Part shown: one piece after another, positions 29,914-41,419 of the stretch
Position numbering within the stretch: position 1 is the stretch's first letter
Layout of the letters: the number at the start of each line of letters is the position of its first letter
Origin: Sporolactobacillus sp. THM19-2
GTDB lineage: Bacteria > Bacillota > Bacilli > Bacillales > Sporolactobacillaceae
Reading direction: 5' to 3'
Length of the DNA stretch: 64,000 nucleotides
Assembly (NCBI RefSeq): GCF_004153195.1
Contig: NZ_SEMC01000001.1
Span: 342,616-406,615, forward strand
The notes under the pieces: generated by a model
Seen by the model: the letters and a program-made list of their open reading frames with translations, nothing else
What the model was told of the DNA's origin: nothing
The model's database searches: none
Position numbers and translations under genes: made by a program

Positions 29914-31122
29914 TCAAAAATTTTGATAAATCTGAAACATCGGTATCACAATAGCCATAACAATAAAACCAACGATGACGGCCAGAAATACCATGACAGC
30001 CGGTTCCATCAATGCCTTCAATCGCTCAGTCATCTGCTGCACGTCGTTCTCATAATAATGGGCCACGTGGTTCAGCATCTGATCCAGCATCCCGGTCTGT
30101 TCGCCGATCGCAGTCATATGGTAGACGATTGAAGGAAAAACCCTTTCGTTTCTGAAAGCCTCGGACAGCGGCTGGCCGAAGTCAAGTGCCTGTGCAACAT
30201 TATGTATGGCCCTCCGGATCGCCAGGTTCGACGTGATGTTTTCAATCGAACGCAGCGCGTCAATAACCGGAACGGAACTGGACAGCAGCAGGGCAAGCAT
30301 CCACAGCAGGCGGGACAGCTCATTTTTATAAATCAAAGATCCGACTAATGGCACACTAAGTATAGCACGGTCCAGTCGTATTTTACTAGATTTATTTCGT
30401 TTTAACAGGAAAAAAAGTAAAAAAATGCCTGCAGATACTAAGATAAGCACGGGCCAAAAGACTCTTATCCCGTTACTCATGGAAAGAATGATTCGGGTAA
30501 TCGCCGGTACCTGAGCGCCGAGTCCGGCAAACATCGACTGGAACATCGGTATGATCGTGGTCAGAAGAAAAATCACGACGCCGACGGACATCAGCATGAC
30601 GAAAACCGGATAAACCATCGCTGTTGAGAGTTTCTGACGCGACTGATGCTGGCGTTCGTAGTAGACGGCCAGATGATCCAGGCTTTCCTCCAGCCGGCCG
30701 CTGCCTTCGCCGGCACGAATCATATGAATGATCATCGGACTGAAAACTTTTTTTTGATTTTCAAAGGCCTGAGACAGGGTCCGGCCTTCCCGGAGGTCAG
30801 AGGCCATTTGCTGAATGACGGATTTGAAATACTTGTTTTTCTCTTCCTGATCCTGGAGAATCTCCAGCGCATCGGCAACGGTCACACCGGCCTTTATGAT
30901 GGTTGCAAACTGGCGGAGAAAAATCACCTTTTCCTGCAGTCTGACCCGGGAACCGAGTGACAGATCCCTGTACCAGATGGAATCAGCGTGTTCTCTGACC
31001 GAGCGAATGGTCAGTCCCTGATGGACAATCTGTACGAGTGCTTCCTGCCTGCTTCCTGCAGTCAGGCGGCCCCGCTTCGTCTTTCCATTTTCCTTCGTCG
31101 CGATGAAGTCAAATACTGGCAT
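29914..31122 (-). CDS. pilC: Type IV pilus inner-membrane platform protein PilC
   Basis: A 402-residue GspF-family protein with two cytoplasmic helical repeats and three membrane helices. The two domains show similar segments: FLRQFATIIKAGVTVADALEIL and LLWMLALLLSSSVPVIDALRSI, each followed by an RxGxxLSxAF-like stretch. PilC forms the rotor that PilB and PilT turn during assembly and retraction. AAGGAG lies nine bases before the ATG. Confidence 0.94.
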   Translation of the reverse strand: MPVFDFIATKENGKTKRGRLTAGSRQEALVQIVHQGLTIRSVREHADSIWYRDLSLGSRVRLQEKVIFLRQFATIIKAGVTVADALEILQDQEEKNKYFKSVIQQMASDLREGRTLSQAFENQKKVFSPMIIHMIRAGEGSGRLEESLDHLAVYYERQHQSRQKLSTAMVYPVFVMLMSVGVVIFLLTTIIPMFQSMFAGLGAQVPAITRIILSMSNGIRVFWPVLILVSAGIFLLFFLLKRNKSSKIRLDRAILSVPLVGSLIYKNELSRLLWMLALLLSSSVPVIDALRSIENITSNLAIRRAIHNVAQALDFGQPLSEAFRNERVFPSIVYHMTAIGEQTGMLDQMLNHVAHYYENDVQQMTERLKALMEPAVMVFLAVIVGFIVMAIVIPMFQIYQNF

Positions 31123-31128
31123 GTTCCA

Positions 31129-32163
31129 TTACTCCTTCAGTAAGAACTTCTCCACAGATTCGGCGGCAATAGCCCGGTTTGCGAGCATGTCTTTGATGCA
31201 GGAAGCCATGGTCTGCATACCTGCCGACCGGTTCATCTGGATCACGCTTGGAATCTGATAGATTTTTTTTTCCCGGATCAGGTGGCTGATGGCCTTATTA
31301 TTGATCATCACTTCCGTTGCAACGCGTCTTCCTGAATAATCAGGTGTCGGAAAGAGGTGCTGAGAGACAACAGCGACAAGTTCAGTTGCCAGCTGAATCC
31401 GTATCTGTCCCTGCTGATCCGGCGGAAAGACATCGATAATGCGGTCAACCGTTGAAATCGCATCATTTGTATGGAGCGTCGCAAGGACCAAGTGTCCGGT
31501 TTCCGCTGCTGTCAGTGCCGTACGGATGGTTTCAAGGTCGCGCATTTCACCCACCAGAATCACATCCGGATCCTCGCGCAGGGCTGACCGAAGGCCCTTG
31601 GAGAATGATTGCGTGTCGTTTCCAATTTCCCGTTGCTGGATGATGCACTTGTTATGCCGGTGCAAATATTCGATGGGATCCTCCAGGGTAATAATATGCC
31701 GTCGCATGTTTTTGTTCATATCGTCAACCAGAGCGGCCAGTGTTGTGGATTTCCCGCTTCCTGTCGGGCCTGTCACAAGGAAGAGTCCGTGCGGCCTGTG
31801 GCACAGTGACGCGAGGACTTCCGGGAGCTGAAGAGATGTAAGATCCGGTACATGCTGCGGAATCACCCGAAATGCCAGACTGTAACAGTTACGCTGGCGG
31901 AACGCATTGACACGAAAACGTGAGAGACCGGGAATACTGCAGGAAAAGTCAAGTTCGCCATATTTACTGAGCTTGTGATACTGATCGTCTGCAAGAAGAC
32001 TCTGAACAGCAGATTCGGTGTCCGACGGTGTGACCGGCGGCAGATCGAGTGAAACCAGTTCTCCATTGAGACGGATAGTCGGCGGAATACCGACGGAAAC
32101 ATGCAGATCTGAGGCCCGACGTGAGCAGGCTTCAATTAACCATTCTTTTAATGATTGTTTCAT
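31129..32163 (-). CDS. pilT: Twitching motility retraction ATPase PilT
   Basis: A 344-residue secretion ATPase that depolymerises the pilus. Walker A GPTGSGKSTT, Asp box ITLEDPIEYLH, Walker B DPDVILVGEMRD, His box TGHLVLATLHTND, and AISHLIREKK near the C-terminus, equivalent to the PilT-specific AIRNLIRE motif. Its presence next to pilB distinguishes this locus from a ComG pseudopilus or type II secretion system and implies a retractable pilus. Confidence 0.95.
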   Translation of the reverse strand: MKQSLKEWLIEACSRRASDLHVSVGIPPTIRLNGELVSLDLPPVTPSDTESAVQSLLADDQYHKLSKYGELDFSCSIPGLSRFRVNAFRQRNCYSLAFRVIPQHVPDLTSLQLPEVLASLCHRPHGLFLVTGPTGSGKSTTLAALVDDMNKNMRRHIITLEDPIEYLHRHNKCIIQQREIGNDTQSFSKGLRSALREDPDVILVGEMRDLETIRTALTAAETGHLVLATLHTNDAISTVDRIIDVFPPDQQGQIRIQLATELVAVVSQHLFPTPDYSGRRVATEVMINNKAISHLIREKKIYQIPSVIQMNRSAGMQTMASCIKDMLANRAIAAESVEKFLLKE

Positions 32164-32204
32164 GATAACAAATGCTCCGATCTTTTCTCAATAGACAAAT
32201 AATG

Positions 32205-33869
32205 TCAGCTGATGATTTTTAACAGTTCATCAACGGTTGTAATCCCTCTCTTGACTTTCAGAAGTCCATTCTCAAGCATCGATTGACCTCCTGAATTCTT
32301 GACCAGATTTTGGATGTCGCCAAAAGTATGGTGATTAATCAGGGTTTCGGAAATCTGACTGGTTATGTCCAGCATTTCATGCACAGCCGTCCGTCCGAGG
32401 TAACCGGTATGATGACATGATTTGCAGCCGGTCCCTTTCATCATGACGGGCGGACAGGTCATACCGGCCTTTTTAAAAAGCCCTTGTTCAATCGGTGTAG
32501 GTTGCGTTTCCCTGGCACAGTCATGGCAGATCCGCCGCACCAGGCGCTGAGCCACAACTCCGGTCAGTGATGCTGCGACAAGAAAGGGATCTACACCCAT
32601 GTCAATCAGACGGTAAATCGTGGTCGGCACGTCATTTGTATGCAGGGTTGACAGGACCAGATGCCCGGTCAGACTGGCGCGGATGGCGATTTCCGCCGTT
32701 TCAGAATCACGGATTTCTCCGACCATGATGATATTCGGATCCTGACGGAGGATTGCACGCAGTCCCTTCGCAAATGTCAGACCAACCGGTGCGTTGGTCT
32801 GAATCTGATTAATGCCTTCAATCTGGTATTCAACGGGATCTTCAATGGTAATGATGTTTTCCCTTTCACTGTTCAGGTGATTTAAAGCCGCATACAACGT
32901 CGATGTTTTTCCGGAACCCGTCGGTCCGGTGATCAGAATCAGTCCGGTCGGCCGGGTAATCATTTTCGTGAACAGCGTTTCCTGCTCTTCAGTGAACCCG
33001 ACGTTGGGAATTTTCAGCAGGAGATCCTGCGTGTTCAGCAGCCGCATGACGATGCGTTCACCAAACAGTGTAGGCAGAGTAGACACGCGGAGGTCCAGCC
33101 GCTGTTTACCGATGCTGACTTTTACCCGTCCGTCCTGCGGCAGCCTTTTTTCTGTGATATCCAGCTGGCTCATCACTTTGATTCGGGTCACAAGGACGCT
33201 GAGCATTTCTTTAGGAAAAGTGCGGTACGTATGGAGCTCGCCGTCGATCCGGAAACGAACGACTACGCTGAATTCGCGCGGCTCAATGTGCACATCGCTG
33301 GCCCGATTTTCAACTGCACTCAGCAGGCATTTATTGATCACTTTGATGATCGGCGTATCGTCTTCTTCAACCTTCACAGCGGTCTCTTCCACCTGTCTTG
33401 ACTTCATTGAGGTCAGCAGCTCATTGACCGAGTCTTCTTCGTTGTAGACGCGGTTAATCGTACTTATAATCTCACTTGGCAGAGCGAGAGAGACATGAAT
33501 CTGGAAACCGGTCATCATCTGCAGATCTTCAATCGCGTAGTAATCCAGCGGATTTGCCATGGCGACATAAAGATCCTGATCACTTTTTTTATAGGGAATC
33601 AGTTCGCTTCTTCTGGCAAAGTCCTGATCGACCAGATTGGCGGTCCCAGGATCAATAACCAGATTGCTCAGGTGAACCTGCGGCATATTCAGTTGCATGG
33701 ACAGCACGTCAATGAGCTGCTGCTCCGATATGTACCCGCGTTCGATCAGCGCACTGCCCAGCTTCTGCGACGCATTTTTCTGCTCCAGTGTGCTATTTAA
33801 CTGATCTCTGCTGATCAGGCCCGATTCTACGAGGATTTCTCCCAGCCTGCGATGTAGGCGCTGCTTCAT
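32205..33869 (-). CDS. pilB: Type IV pilus extension ATPase PilB
   Basis: A 554-residue assembly ATPase. Residues 1-140 are an MshEN/GspE N-terminal domain (binding c-di-GMP in some homologues). Then Walker A GPTGSGKTSTLYAAL, Asp box ITIEDPVEYQIEG, Walker B DPNIIMVGEIRD, His box TGHLVLSTLHTND, and the zinc-binding cysteines CHDC and CKSC. GGGAGG precedes the ATG. It is the first gene of the minus-strand operon, divergent from the minor-pilin genes with only 116 bp between. Confidence 0.95.
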   Translation of the reverse strand: MKQRLHRRLGEILVESGLISRDQLNSTLEQKNASQKLGSALIERGYISEQQLIDVLSMQLNMPQVHLSNLVIDPGTANLVDQDFARRSELIPYKKSDQDLYVAMANPLDYYAIEDLQMMTGFQIHVSLALPSEIISTINRVYNEEDSVNELLTSMKSRQVEETAVKVEEDDTPIIKVINKCLLSAVENRASDVHIEPREFSVVVRFRIDGELHTYRTFPKEMLSVLVTRIKVMSQLDITEKRLPQDGRVKVSIGKQRLDLRVSTLPTLFGERIVMRLLNTQDLLLKIPNVGFTEEQETLFTKMITRPTGLILITGPTGSGKTSTLYAALNHLNSERENIITIEDPVEYQIEGINQIQTNAPVGLTFAKGLRAILRQDPNIIMVGEIRDSETAEIAIRASLTGHLVLSTLHTNDVPTTIYRLIDMGVDPFLVAASLTGVVAQRLVRRICHDCARETQPTPIEQGLFKKAGMTCPPVMMKGTGCKSCHHTGYLGRTAVHEMLDITSQISETLINHHTFGDIQNLVKNSGGQSMLENGLLKVKRGITTVDELLKIIS

Positions 33870-33985
33870 AATGGATCCTCCCGAAAGAACATCATTAATT
33901 TTCCAAGTTAATCAACTCTTTTAATCTATCAGAAACCTGTTTAAAATAAAACGTGTATATAGGTAAACAGAAAGGAATGGGTCAA

Positions 33986-34402
33986 ATGGCTCATCACCAG
34001 GATGGAATGACGCTTATTGAAGTTATCGCTTCGATTGCTCTTCTCAGTGTTGTCATTCTCACATTTGCTTACGTTTTTATCCAGAGTCAGCAGTTCACGA
34101 CAATGAACGGTGACCGTCAGACGGCATTGCAGCTGGCTCAGAAGAAGCTGTCGGAGACGCTGGCAGGACCGCTTCCTGAGCAAAATACGTCAGAAGTTCC
34201 ATTTAATCCGGATGTCCCTGACAGCTGGATCCGTATTGATTACAGACAGGAGCCAAATCCGGCTTACCGGACATTTACATTCAAAAAATTATCGGACAGT
34301 CCGGAGGCTGATCCAGGAAGGCCGCTGATGATCATGGTCCGTACGTATTATGATCGTGAGCATCATTACATAGAACTTTATAACTATTATACGACAAATT
34401 AG
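33986..34402 (+). CDS. Minor prepilin, PilV/GspI-like
   Basis: A 138-residue prepilin-type protein. The short leader MAHHQDG precedes MTLIEVIASIALLSVVILTF; PilD would cut after Gly, leaving Glu at position 5. The mature domain resembles small minor pilins of the PilV/GspI type in size, but the exact class is uncertain. ATG 33986 is nine bases after AAAGGA. It is first of three genes forming a minor-pilin operon opposite pilB. Confidence 0.82.
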   Translation: MAHHQDGMTLIEVIASIALLSVVILTFAYVFIQSQQFTTMNGDRQTALQLAQKKLSETLAGPLPEQNTSEVPFNPDVPDSWIRIDYRQEPNPAYRTFTFKKLSDSPEADPGRPLMIMVRTYYDREHHYIELYNYYTTN

Positions 34403-34422
34403 AAACGGAGAGGTACCGGAAA

Positions 34423-34890
34423 ATGCCCCACAATTCCAGAGGTGTCACCTTAATTGAACTGCTGGCCGTGCTGACACTGGCATCCATTTGTTTTACGCTG
34501 ATTTTTGGTATCTGGCTTTCGGGAGAGAAAGCCACTACACGAGCAATAACCGAGAATGAGCTTCAGGCTGATGCCAATCTGGTTCGGACACGGTTGACGG
34601 AGGCTTTTTATGATAAAGATAAAAAGCCGTTTAAACTTAAACTTGCCGGAGGTGTAATCACCACCCGATATCTGGACACGAATGGAAATGAGTCAGGTCC
34701 TCCGATTCCGATCTCAAATAAAAATCTGACATATACCGGAACACCATTGGAAATAGAAATAAATAAAGAGACTTCTGAGTTGAGACTTGAGTATACCGTC
34801 TCTAAAAATGAAATGAGTTATGGTATTCATACGACAATCTATTTCCCGTGGGCAGGAAAAAGTGAGGGGGAGAACTCTGAAAATGACTGA
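34423..34890 (+). CDS. Minor prepilin, PilW/GspJ-like
   Basis: A 155-residue prepilin-type protein. MPHNSRG is the leader, then VTLIELLAVLTLASICFTLI with Glu5 as methylation and assembly residue. The mature domain is beta-rich (KLKLAGGVITTRYLD ... LRLEYTVSKNEMSYGIHT) and resembles PilW/GspJ-type subunits in layout. It overlaps the next gene by 8 nt. The three-gene order small, medium, PilX-like is typical of tip-complex operons. Confidence 0.8.
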   Translation: MPHNSRGVTLIELLAVLTLASICFTLIFGIWLSGEKATTRAITENELQADANLVRTRLTEAFYDKDKKPFKLKLAGGVITTRYLDTNGNESGPPIPISNKNLTYTGTPLEIEINKETSELRLEYTVSKNEMSYGIHTTIYFPWAGKSEGENSEND

Positions 34891-36106
34891 TAAATGGTTC
34901 AGACAGCAAAAAGGATCTGTTTTACTTGTCGTCCTTCTTGTCACCACGCTTTTTACGATTATGGGTCTCCTGTTGATCACTGTCTCATTCAGCCACACCA
35001 AACAGATAAATAAAGAAATCAACCGCACACAGGCAACCAACGCTGCGGAGATGGGATTGAAGGAATTTAATTGGAAAGTTAAGCGCATCATCAGTGAGAA
35101 TATTCAATTTGATGATAAAATGAATTTAATTGAAAATCTGTCAGTTTCTTCTGATGACTCGTTTCCTTACTCTTATAGTGTTGATGCAGAAATGAATAAA
35201 CAAACGAAGCGTATTGCAATTACCAGTACAGGAAGAGTAAATGGGGAACAGCGGGTAATCACTCAGAATAAAATACTGTTTGCTGAAGACAGCAACAGTG
35301 ATAATCAAATCAATGGGAAAAGTTTGATCTATGGAGGTTCGATAAAACGCGGTAAGAACGTCGAAATTGGGCCTCCGGATGCAACGAATGAATCCGTTGA
35401 TTTCGATTCAATAAAACAATATTTTAAACGTATTCGCCTGCCATCGGCTGAACCGTTACCTGATGCCATTAGAAAAAATGAGGCCTCACAAAGTATTAGC
35501 CACTATACAGACAACATAAATTTTGTAAACACGGTCAATATTTCTCACAATGTGGTTTTTGACAAGAATGTCATGGTACATGGTGATTTCAATGGTTCGG
35601 GAAATATTACGATTAAAGGTGATCTTTATATAGATGGAACTGTAAATTTATCCGGAAATATTACGGTATGCGGGGACGTTTATATTAAGAATGACGCGAA
35701 TTTATCCGGTAATATTAATTTTAATCGTAATGTCTTTATTAATCAGACTGCAAATATTAGTGGAAACGTTCATGTAAAAGGGGATACTGTAATAAAACAG
35801 GATTTCAATTATGAAGGTGGATCGACGTGGGACGGATATGTTTATGTTGGCAACAATTTAATAAGAAAAAATGACAGTAGTGGCTGGGGTAAGATCTTAC
35901 AGTTTAATAACACAGTTTTTGTTAACCATGACGTTGATCTGCACAGTAGTAAAGTAGAAGTTCAATTTAATAATGGACTGGTTGTAAGTCACGATATAGC
36001 ATTAAAAACCAGTGCTAATGGTAAAATTATTATTCATAAAATTTCTGACTGGAACAGTGGACTGAATCAAATTGATGAATCGTCAGAAGAAACAGAATAT
36101 AATTAA
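34883..36106 (+). CDS. PilX-like minor pilin with C-terminal beta-solenoid repeats
   Basis: A 407-residue protein. The N-terminus is PilX-like: basic leader, QKG, then SVLLVVLLVTTLFTIMGLLL without the usual Glu5, as in PilX/GspK types that sit at the pilus tip. Residues 50-230 are alpha/beta. Residues 239-310 are four exact-length 18-residue repeats beginning SGN (SGNITIKGDLYIDGTVNL and relatives), predicted to form a right-handed beta-solenoid as in bactofilins or adhesins. The gene is visibly richer in A and T than its neighbours. The start is ATG 34883 after GAGGGGGA. No named family is recognised for the C-terminal part. Confidence 0.8.
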   Translation: MTDKWFRQQKGSVLLVVLLVTTLFTIMGLLLITVSFSHTKQINKEINRTQATNAAEMGLKEFNWKVKRIISENIQFDDKMNLIENLSVSSDDSFPYSYSVDAEMNKQTKRIAITSTGRVNGEQRVITQNKILFAEDSNSDNQINGKSLIYGGSIKRGKNVEIGPPDATNESVDFDSIKQYFKRIRLPSAEPLPDAIRKNEASQSISHYTDNINFVNTVNISHNVVFDKNVMVHGDFNGSGNITIKGDLYIDGTVNLSGNITVCGDVYIKNDANLSGNINFNRNVFINQTANISGNVHVKGDTVIKQDFNYEGGSTWDGYVYVGNNLIRKNDSSGWGKILQFNNTVFVNHDVDLHSSKVEVQFNNGLVVSHDIALKTSANGKIIIHKISDWNSGLNQIDESSEETEYN

Positions 36107-36120
36107 ACCCCTCAATAATT

Positions 36121-36162
36121 GTAAAAAAAGCTGAAAGAGGGTTATTTACCTTCTTTCAGCTT
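36121..36162 (-). terminator. Terminator of rsfA
   Basis: AAGCTGAAAGA / TCTTTCAGCTT stem with a T run on the minus strand (seven A on the plus strand). It may also stop the plus-strand minor-pilin operon, though that side lacks a T run. Confidence 0.8.
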
Positions 36163-36173
36163 AATATACATGA

Positions 36174-36869
36174 TTACTTCGCGATCTTTTCCAGATTGCC
36201 ATTCTGATCCATTTTAAAGGTTGCACCCTGATGATCTTCCTGATCCTGAAAAGCAACCATTTTCCTGGCACGGTCCATGATGCCGATCAGTGCCTGGTAG
36301 TCGTCTTCAACGGTCTGCTGACGGCTTTGCAGGGTTTCAACCTCTTTTTCCAGTTCTTCGATACGTTGCTGCAGTCTGGCGTTTTCCTGCTTCAATGCGC
36401 TGTTCTCCCGTTCCAGACGGCCGTCTGAAGTTTTGCCCTGCTGCAGCGTTTGCAGGTAGGCAATGACTTCAGACAGACCTAATCCGGTTTTTAAAGTCGC
36501 TGTATTTTCATAAGTCGAGTTTTCCTCAACATGTTCTGCAGGTGGCAGCTGCTGAATCTCGGTCGGATCCGGCAGATAAGCCGTTTCCATGACCGGAAAG
36601 GCAGGGGCAGGGCGGAGTGACCGTGCACCCTGCTCTGCACGTTTTTTCTGTTTGCGTTGTTTTTTCGCTATTTCTATTGCCTGTTCGTATTTTCTCCGGA
36701 CAATCGCATTCCAGCGAAAGCCGCAGGCGGCGCCCGTGCGGTTCAGTTTATCACCGACTTCTTCAAAGGCGTCAAGCTGTGTGCTTCCCTCCCGGATATG
36801 GCGCAGGACGGTTTCTGCCAGAAGCAGATCATCTTCATGTGACCAGGCATCCTGTCTCACTTTTGTCAT
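36174..36869 (-). CDS. rsfA: RsfA-family prespore transcription factor
   Basis: A 231-residue regulator. Residues 1-60 match RsfA closely (RQDAWSHEDDLLLAETVLRH, AFEEVGDKLNRTGAACGFRWN), a Myb/SANT-like DNA-binding domain. A basic stretch and a Pro-rich linker follow, then a long coiled coil (about 150-205). B. subtilis RsfA fine-tunes sigma-F dependent genes in the forespore. The Bacillales carry several paralogues (YlbO and others), so this could be a paralogue. ATG 36869 has AAGGAG eight bases upstream. Confidence 0.8.
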   Translation of the reverse strand: MTKVRQDAWSHEDDLLLAETVLRHIREGSTQLDAFEEVGDKLNRTGAACGFRWNAIVRRKYEQAIEIAKKQRKQKKRAEQGARSLRPAPAFPVMETAYLPDPTEIQQLPPAEHVEENSTYENTATLKTGLGLSEVIAYLQTLQQGKTSDGRLERENSALKQENARLQQRIEELEKEVETLQSRQQTVEDDYQALIGIMDRARKMVAFQDQEDHQGATFKMDQNGNLEKIAK

Positions 36870-36959
36870 GGCATTCTCTCCTTCTTGCATTCTTGCTGTT
36901 TTATTAAAAAGGATTGACAAGGTGAGAGATTTTTATACACAGCGGGAATCCGGTTATTT

Positions 36960-38297
36960 TTATTTTTGATCGTGATCACGCCGTGCGAAATAGTTCAGCC
37001 GTTTATTAATCGTGCGCTCATATCCCCGCGGGCTGGGGTGATAGAAATGTTTGTTCCGCAGGTGCTCCGGCAGATAATCCTGCGGGACGTAGCCGCCTTC
37101 AAAGTCATGAGGATACAAATAGCCTTTTCCATGGCCAAGCTTTGCCGCCCCTTTATAATGGGCATCACGCAGGTGTATGGGCACCTCACCGGTTTTCTCA
37201 TTTTTCACCGTGTCCAGTGCCTGGTCAATGCCGACCACTGCTGCATTGCTTTTCGGAGCAGTGGCAATATAGAGCGCCGCTTCGGCGAGCGGAATCCGCG
37301 CTTCCGGCAGTCCGATAAAGGTCACCGCCTTTACAGCAGCATGGGCAATGAGCAGGGCATTTGGATCGGCCAGGCCGACGTCCTCCGCAGCATGGATAAA
37401 GATCCGGCGGGCGATAAACTTCGGGTCTTCACCTGCCGCGATCATTTTGGCGAGCCAGTAGAGCGTTGCATCAGGATCCGACCCGCGCATGCTTTTAATA
37501 AACGCCGAGACGGTGTCGTAATGATTGTCTCCTTTTTTGTCATATTGCAGCACTTTTTCCTGAATCGATTCTTCGGCAACGTGCAGGTCAATATGGATGA
37601 AGCCGTCCTGGTCCCGGTCAGTAGTCAGGACAGCCAGTTCCAGCGCATGCAGGGCCGTGCGGCTGTCGCCATTTGCAACGCGTACCAGATGGTCCATGGC
37701 GGCCGGCTCCATTTTTACCTTTTCGTTGCCGTACCCCCGTTCTTTATCGGTCAGTGCGTGTTGCAGAATGTTGCGGATATCATCCTGAGTCAGGGGGACA
37801 AAGCGGAAGAGGCGGGACCTTGAAAGCAGCGCCGGGTTGATCTCAAACATCGGGCTTTCTGTCGTCGCTCCGATCAGAATAACCGTCCCTTTTTCTACCG
37901 ATGGCAGGAGGGCATCCTGCTGACTTTTACTGAAACGGTGAATTTCATCTATAAAAAGAATCGTTCGCTGCTGATCGAATTTCAGACGCTCCTCTGCGCC
38001 GGCGATAATCTTTCGCAGATCGCTGACGCCGGCGGTGACCGCGTTCAGCTGTTCAAAATATGCAGACGTGGTTTGGGCGATAATATGAGCCAGAGTGGTT
38101 TTCCCGGTTCCCGGGGGACCGAAGAAAATCATGGGGGTCAGTTTGTCAGCCTGTATCGCGCGGCGCAGCAACCGGCCCTTACCGACAATCTGTTCCTGTC
38201 CGACAAATTCATCAAGAGTCTGCGGGCGCATTCTGTCGGCGAGGGGGCGTCCGCGGCCTGTTGTTATGTCATCGGATGGAAGATCAAACAAATCCAT
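36960..38297 (-). CDS. rarA: Replication-associated recombination ATPase RarA (MgsA)
   Basis: A clamp-loader-like AAA+ protein, 445 residues (B. subtilis 421), acting at stalled replication forks. Walker A GPPGTGKTT, Walker B FIDEIHR, sensor GATTESP, and the MgsA C-terminal tetramerisation domain with RIPLAEAALYIATAPKSNA and LRDAHYKGAAKLGHGKGYLYPHD, written here as separate segments. The start is ATG 38297 with AAAGGA eight bases upstream. It is divergent from cymR, as in B. subtilis. The gene tcdA, which normally precedes it, is absent. Confidence 0.95.
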   Translation of the reverse strand: MDLFDLPSDDITTGRGRPLADRMRPQTLDEFVGQEQIVGKGRLLRRAIQADKLTPMIFFGPPGTGKTTLAHIIAQTTSAYFEQLNAVTAGVSDLRKIIAGAEERLKFDQQRTILFIDEIHRFSKSQQDALLPSVEKGTVILIGATTESPMFEINPALLSRSRLFRFVPLTQDDIRNILQHALTDKERGYGNEKVKMEPAAMDHLVRVANGDSRTALHALELAVLTTDRDQDGFIHIDLHVAEESIQEKVLQYDKKGDNHYDTVSAFIKSMRGSDPDATLYWLAKMIAAGEDPKFIARRIFIHAAEDVGLADPNALLIAHAAVKAVTFIGLPEARIPLAEAALYIATAPKSNAAVVGIDQALDTVKNEKTGEVPIHLRDAHYKGAAKLGHGKGYLYPHDFEGGYVPQDYLPEHLRNKHFYHPSPRGYERTINKRLNYFARRDHDQK

Positions 38298-38504
38298 CCC
38301 TGTCATCCTTTCATGTTTCAATTTTTTTGGTATTCTCTGTCTGATTGCGTGCAAGGAATATGTTTTTCGTCTATAATAACTTAGAGTCTGTATTTATTCT
38401 ACCATAGTTCCGATGAATCTCAGCATAAGAGATCACGGCTGATTAATAAACAGAAGATGTACATTTATTTATATACGTTTGAAGAGCGAAAGGGGGGTCT
38501 TGCG

Positions 38505-38927
38505 ATGAAGATCTCAACGAAAGGACGTTATGGATTAACGATTATGATGGCCCTGGCAAAGAACAAAGGTCGGGGACCGCTCTCTCTGAAAGCCATAGCG
38601 ACCGAGCACAATTTATCAGAGCACTATCTGGAACAGCTGGTTGCACCGCTTCGTAATGCCGGACTGGTGAGCAGTATCCGCGGCGCTTACGGCGGATATG
38701 TGCTGGCTAAAACCCCGGGCGAGATCACAGCTGCCGATGTCATCCGTGTGCTTGAAGGTCCGATCCAGCCGGTTGAAGTCATGGAAGATGATGATCCGGC
38801 CAAACGGGAATTGTGGGTCAAAATAAGGGACGCTGTAAAGGATGTCCTCCAGGGGACAACCCTTGACGATCTGATCCATTATGATACGGAGCCTCAGGTT
38901 CAGGATCCGGATATGTTCTACATTTGA
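38505..38927 (+). CDS. cymR: Cysteine metabolism repressor CymR (Rrf2 family)
   Basis: A 140-residue Rrf2-type regulator, very similar to B. subtilis CymR (MKISTKGRYGLTIM, AIATEHNLSEHYLEQLVAPL, SIRGAYGGYVLAKTPGEITA). It has no Cys, so it does not carry an Fe-S cluster like IscR. Known CymR needs the serine acetyltransferase/CysK complex to repress sulfur-uptake and cysteine genes. Its likely target, the yrrT-mtnN-mccAB operon, lies 15 kb downstream in this window. ATG 38505 follows AAAGGGGGG. Probably heads an operon with the desulfurase and mnmA. Confidence 0.95.
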   Translation: MKISTKGRYGLTIMMALAKNKGRGPLSLKAIATEHNLSEHYLEQLVAPLRNAGLVSSIRGAYGGYVLAKTPGEITAADVIRVLEGPIQPVEVMEDDDPAKRELWVKIRDAVKDVLQGTTLDDLIHYDTEPQVQDPDMFYI

Positions 38928-38949
38928 AAGTTAAAGGGAGTGAACAGGC

Positions 38950-41246
<2,297 letters not shown>

Positions 41247-41419
41247 AGCCGGGCCCTTTTTTTGCATTTTAAGAGGGTATACAATTCTAGTATAGGATAA
41301 GCACAACCCGGGTCAGCCGCTGCCTGACGCCCTGCTATGAGAAAGTATCCGAAAAATGAACCTCTTATGGGCATAGTGCCTTGCCGGCCGGCAGACTTTT
41401 CTTCACAGGGGGGGATTAT

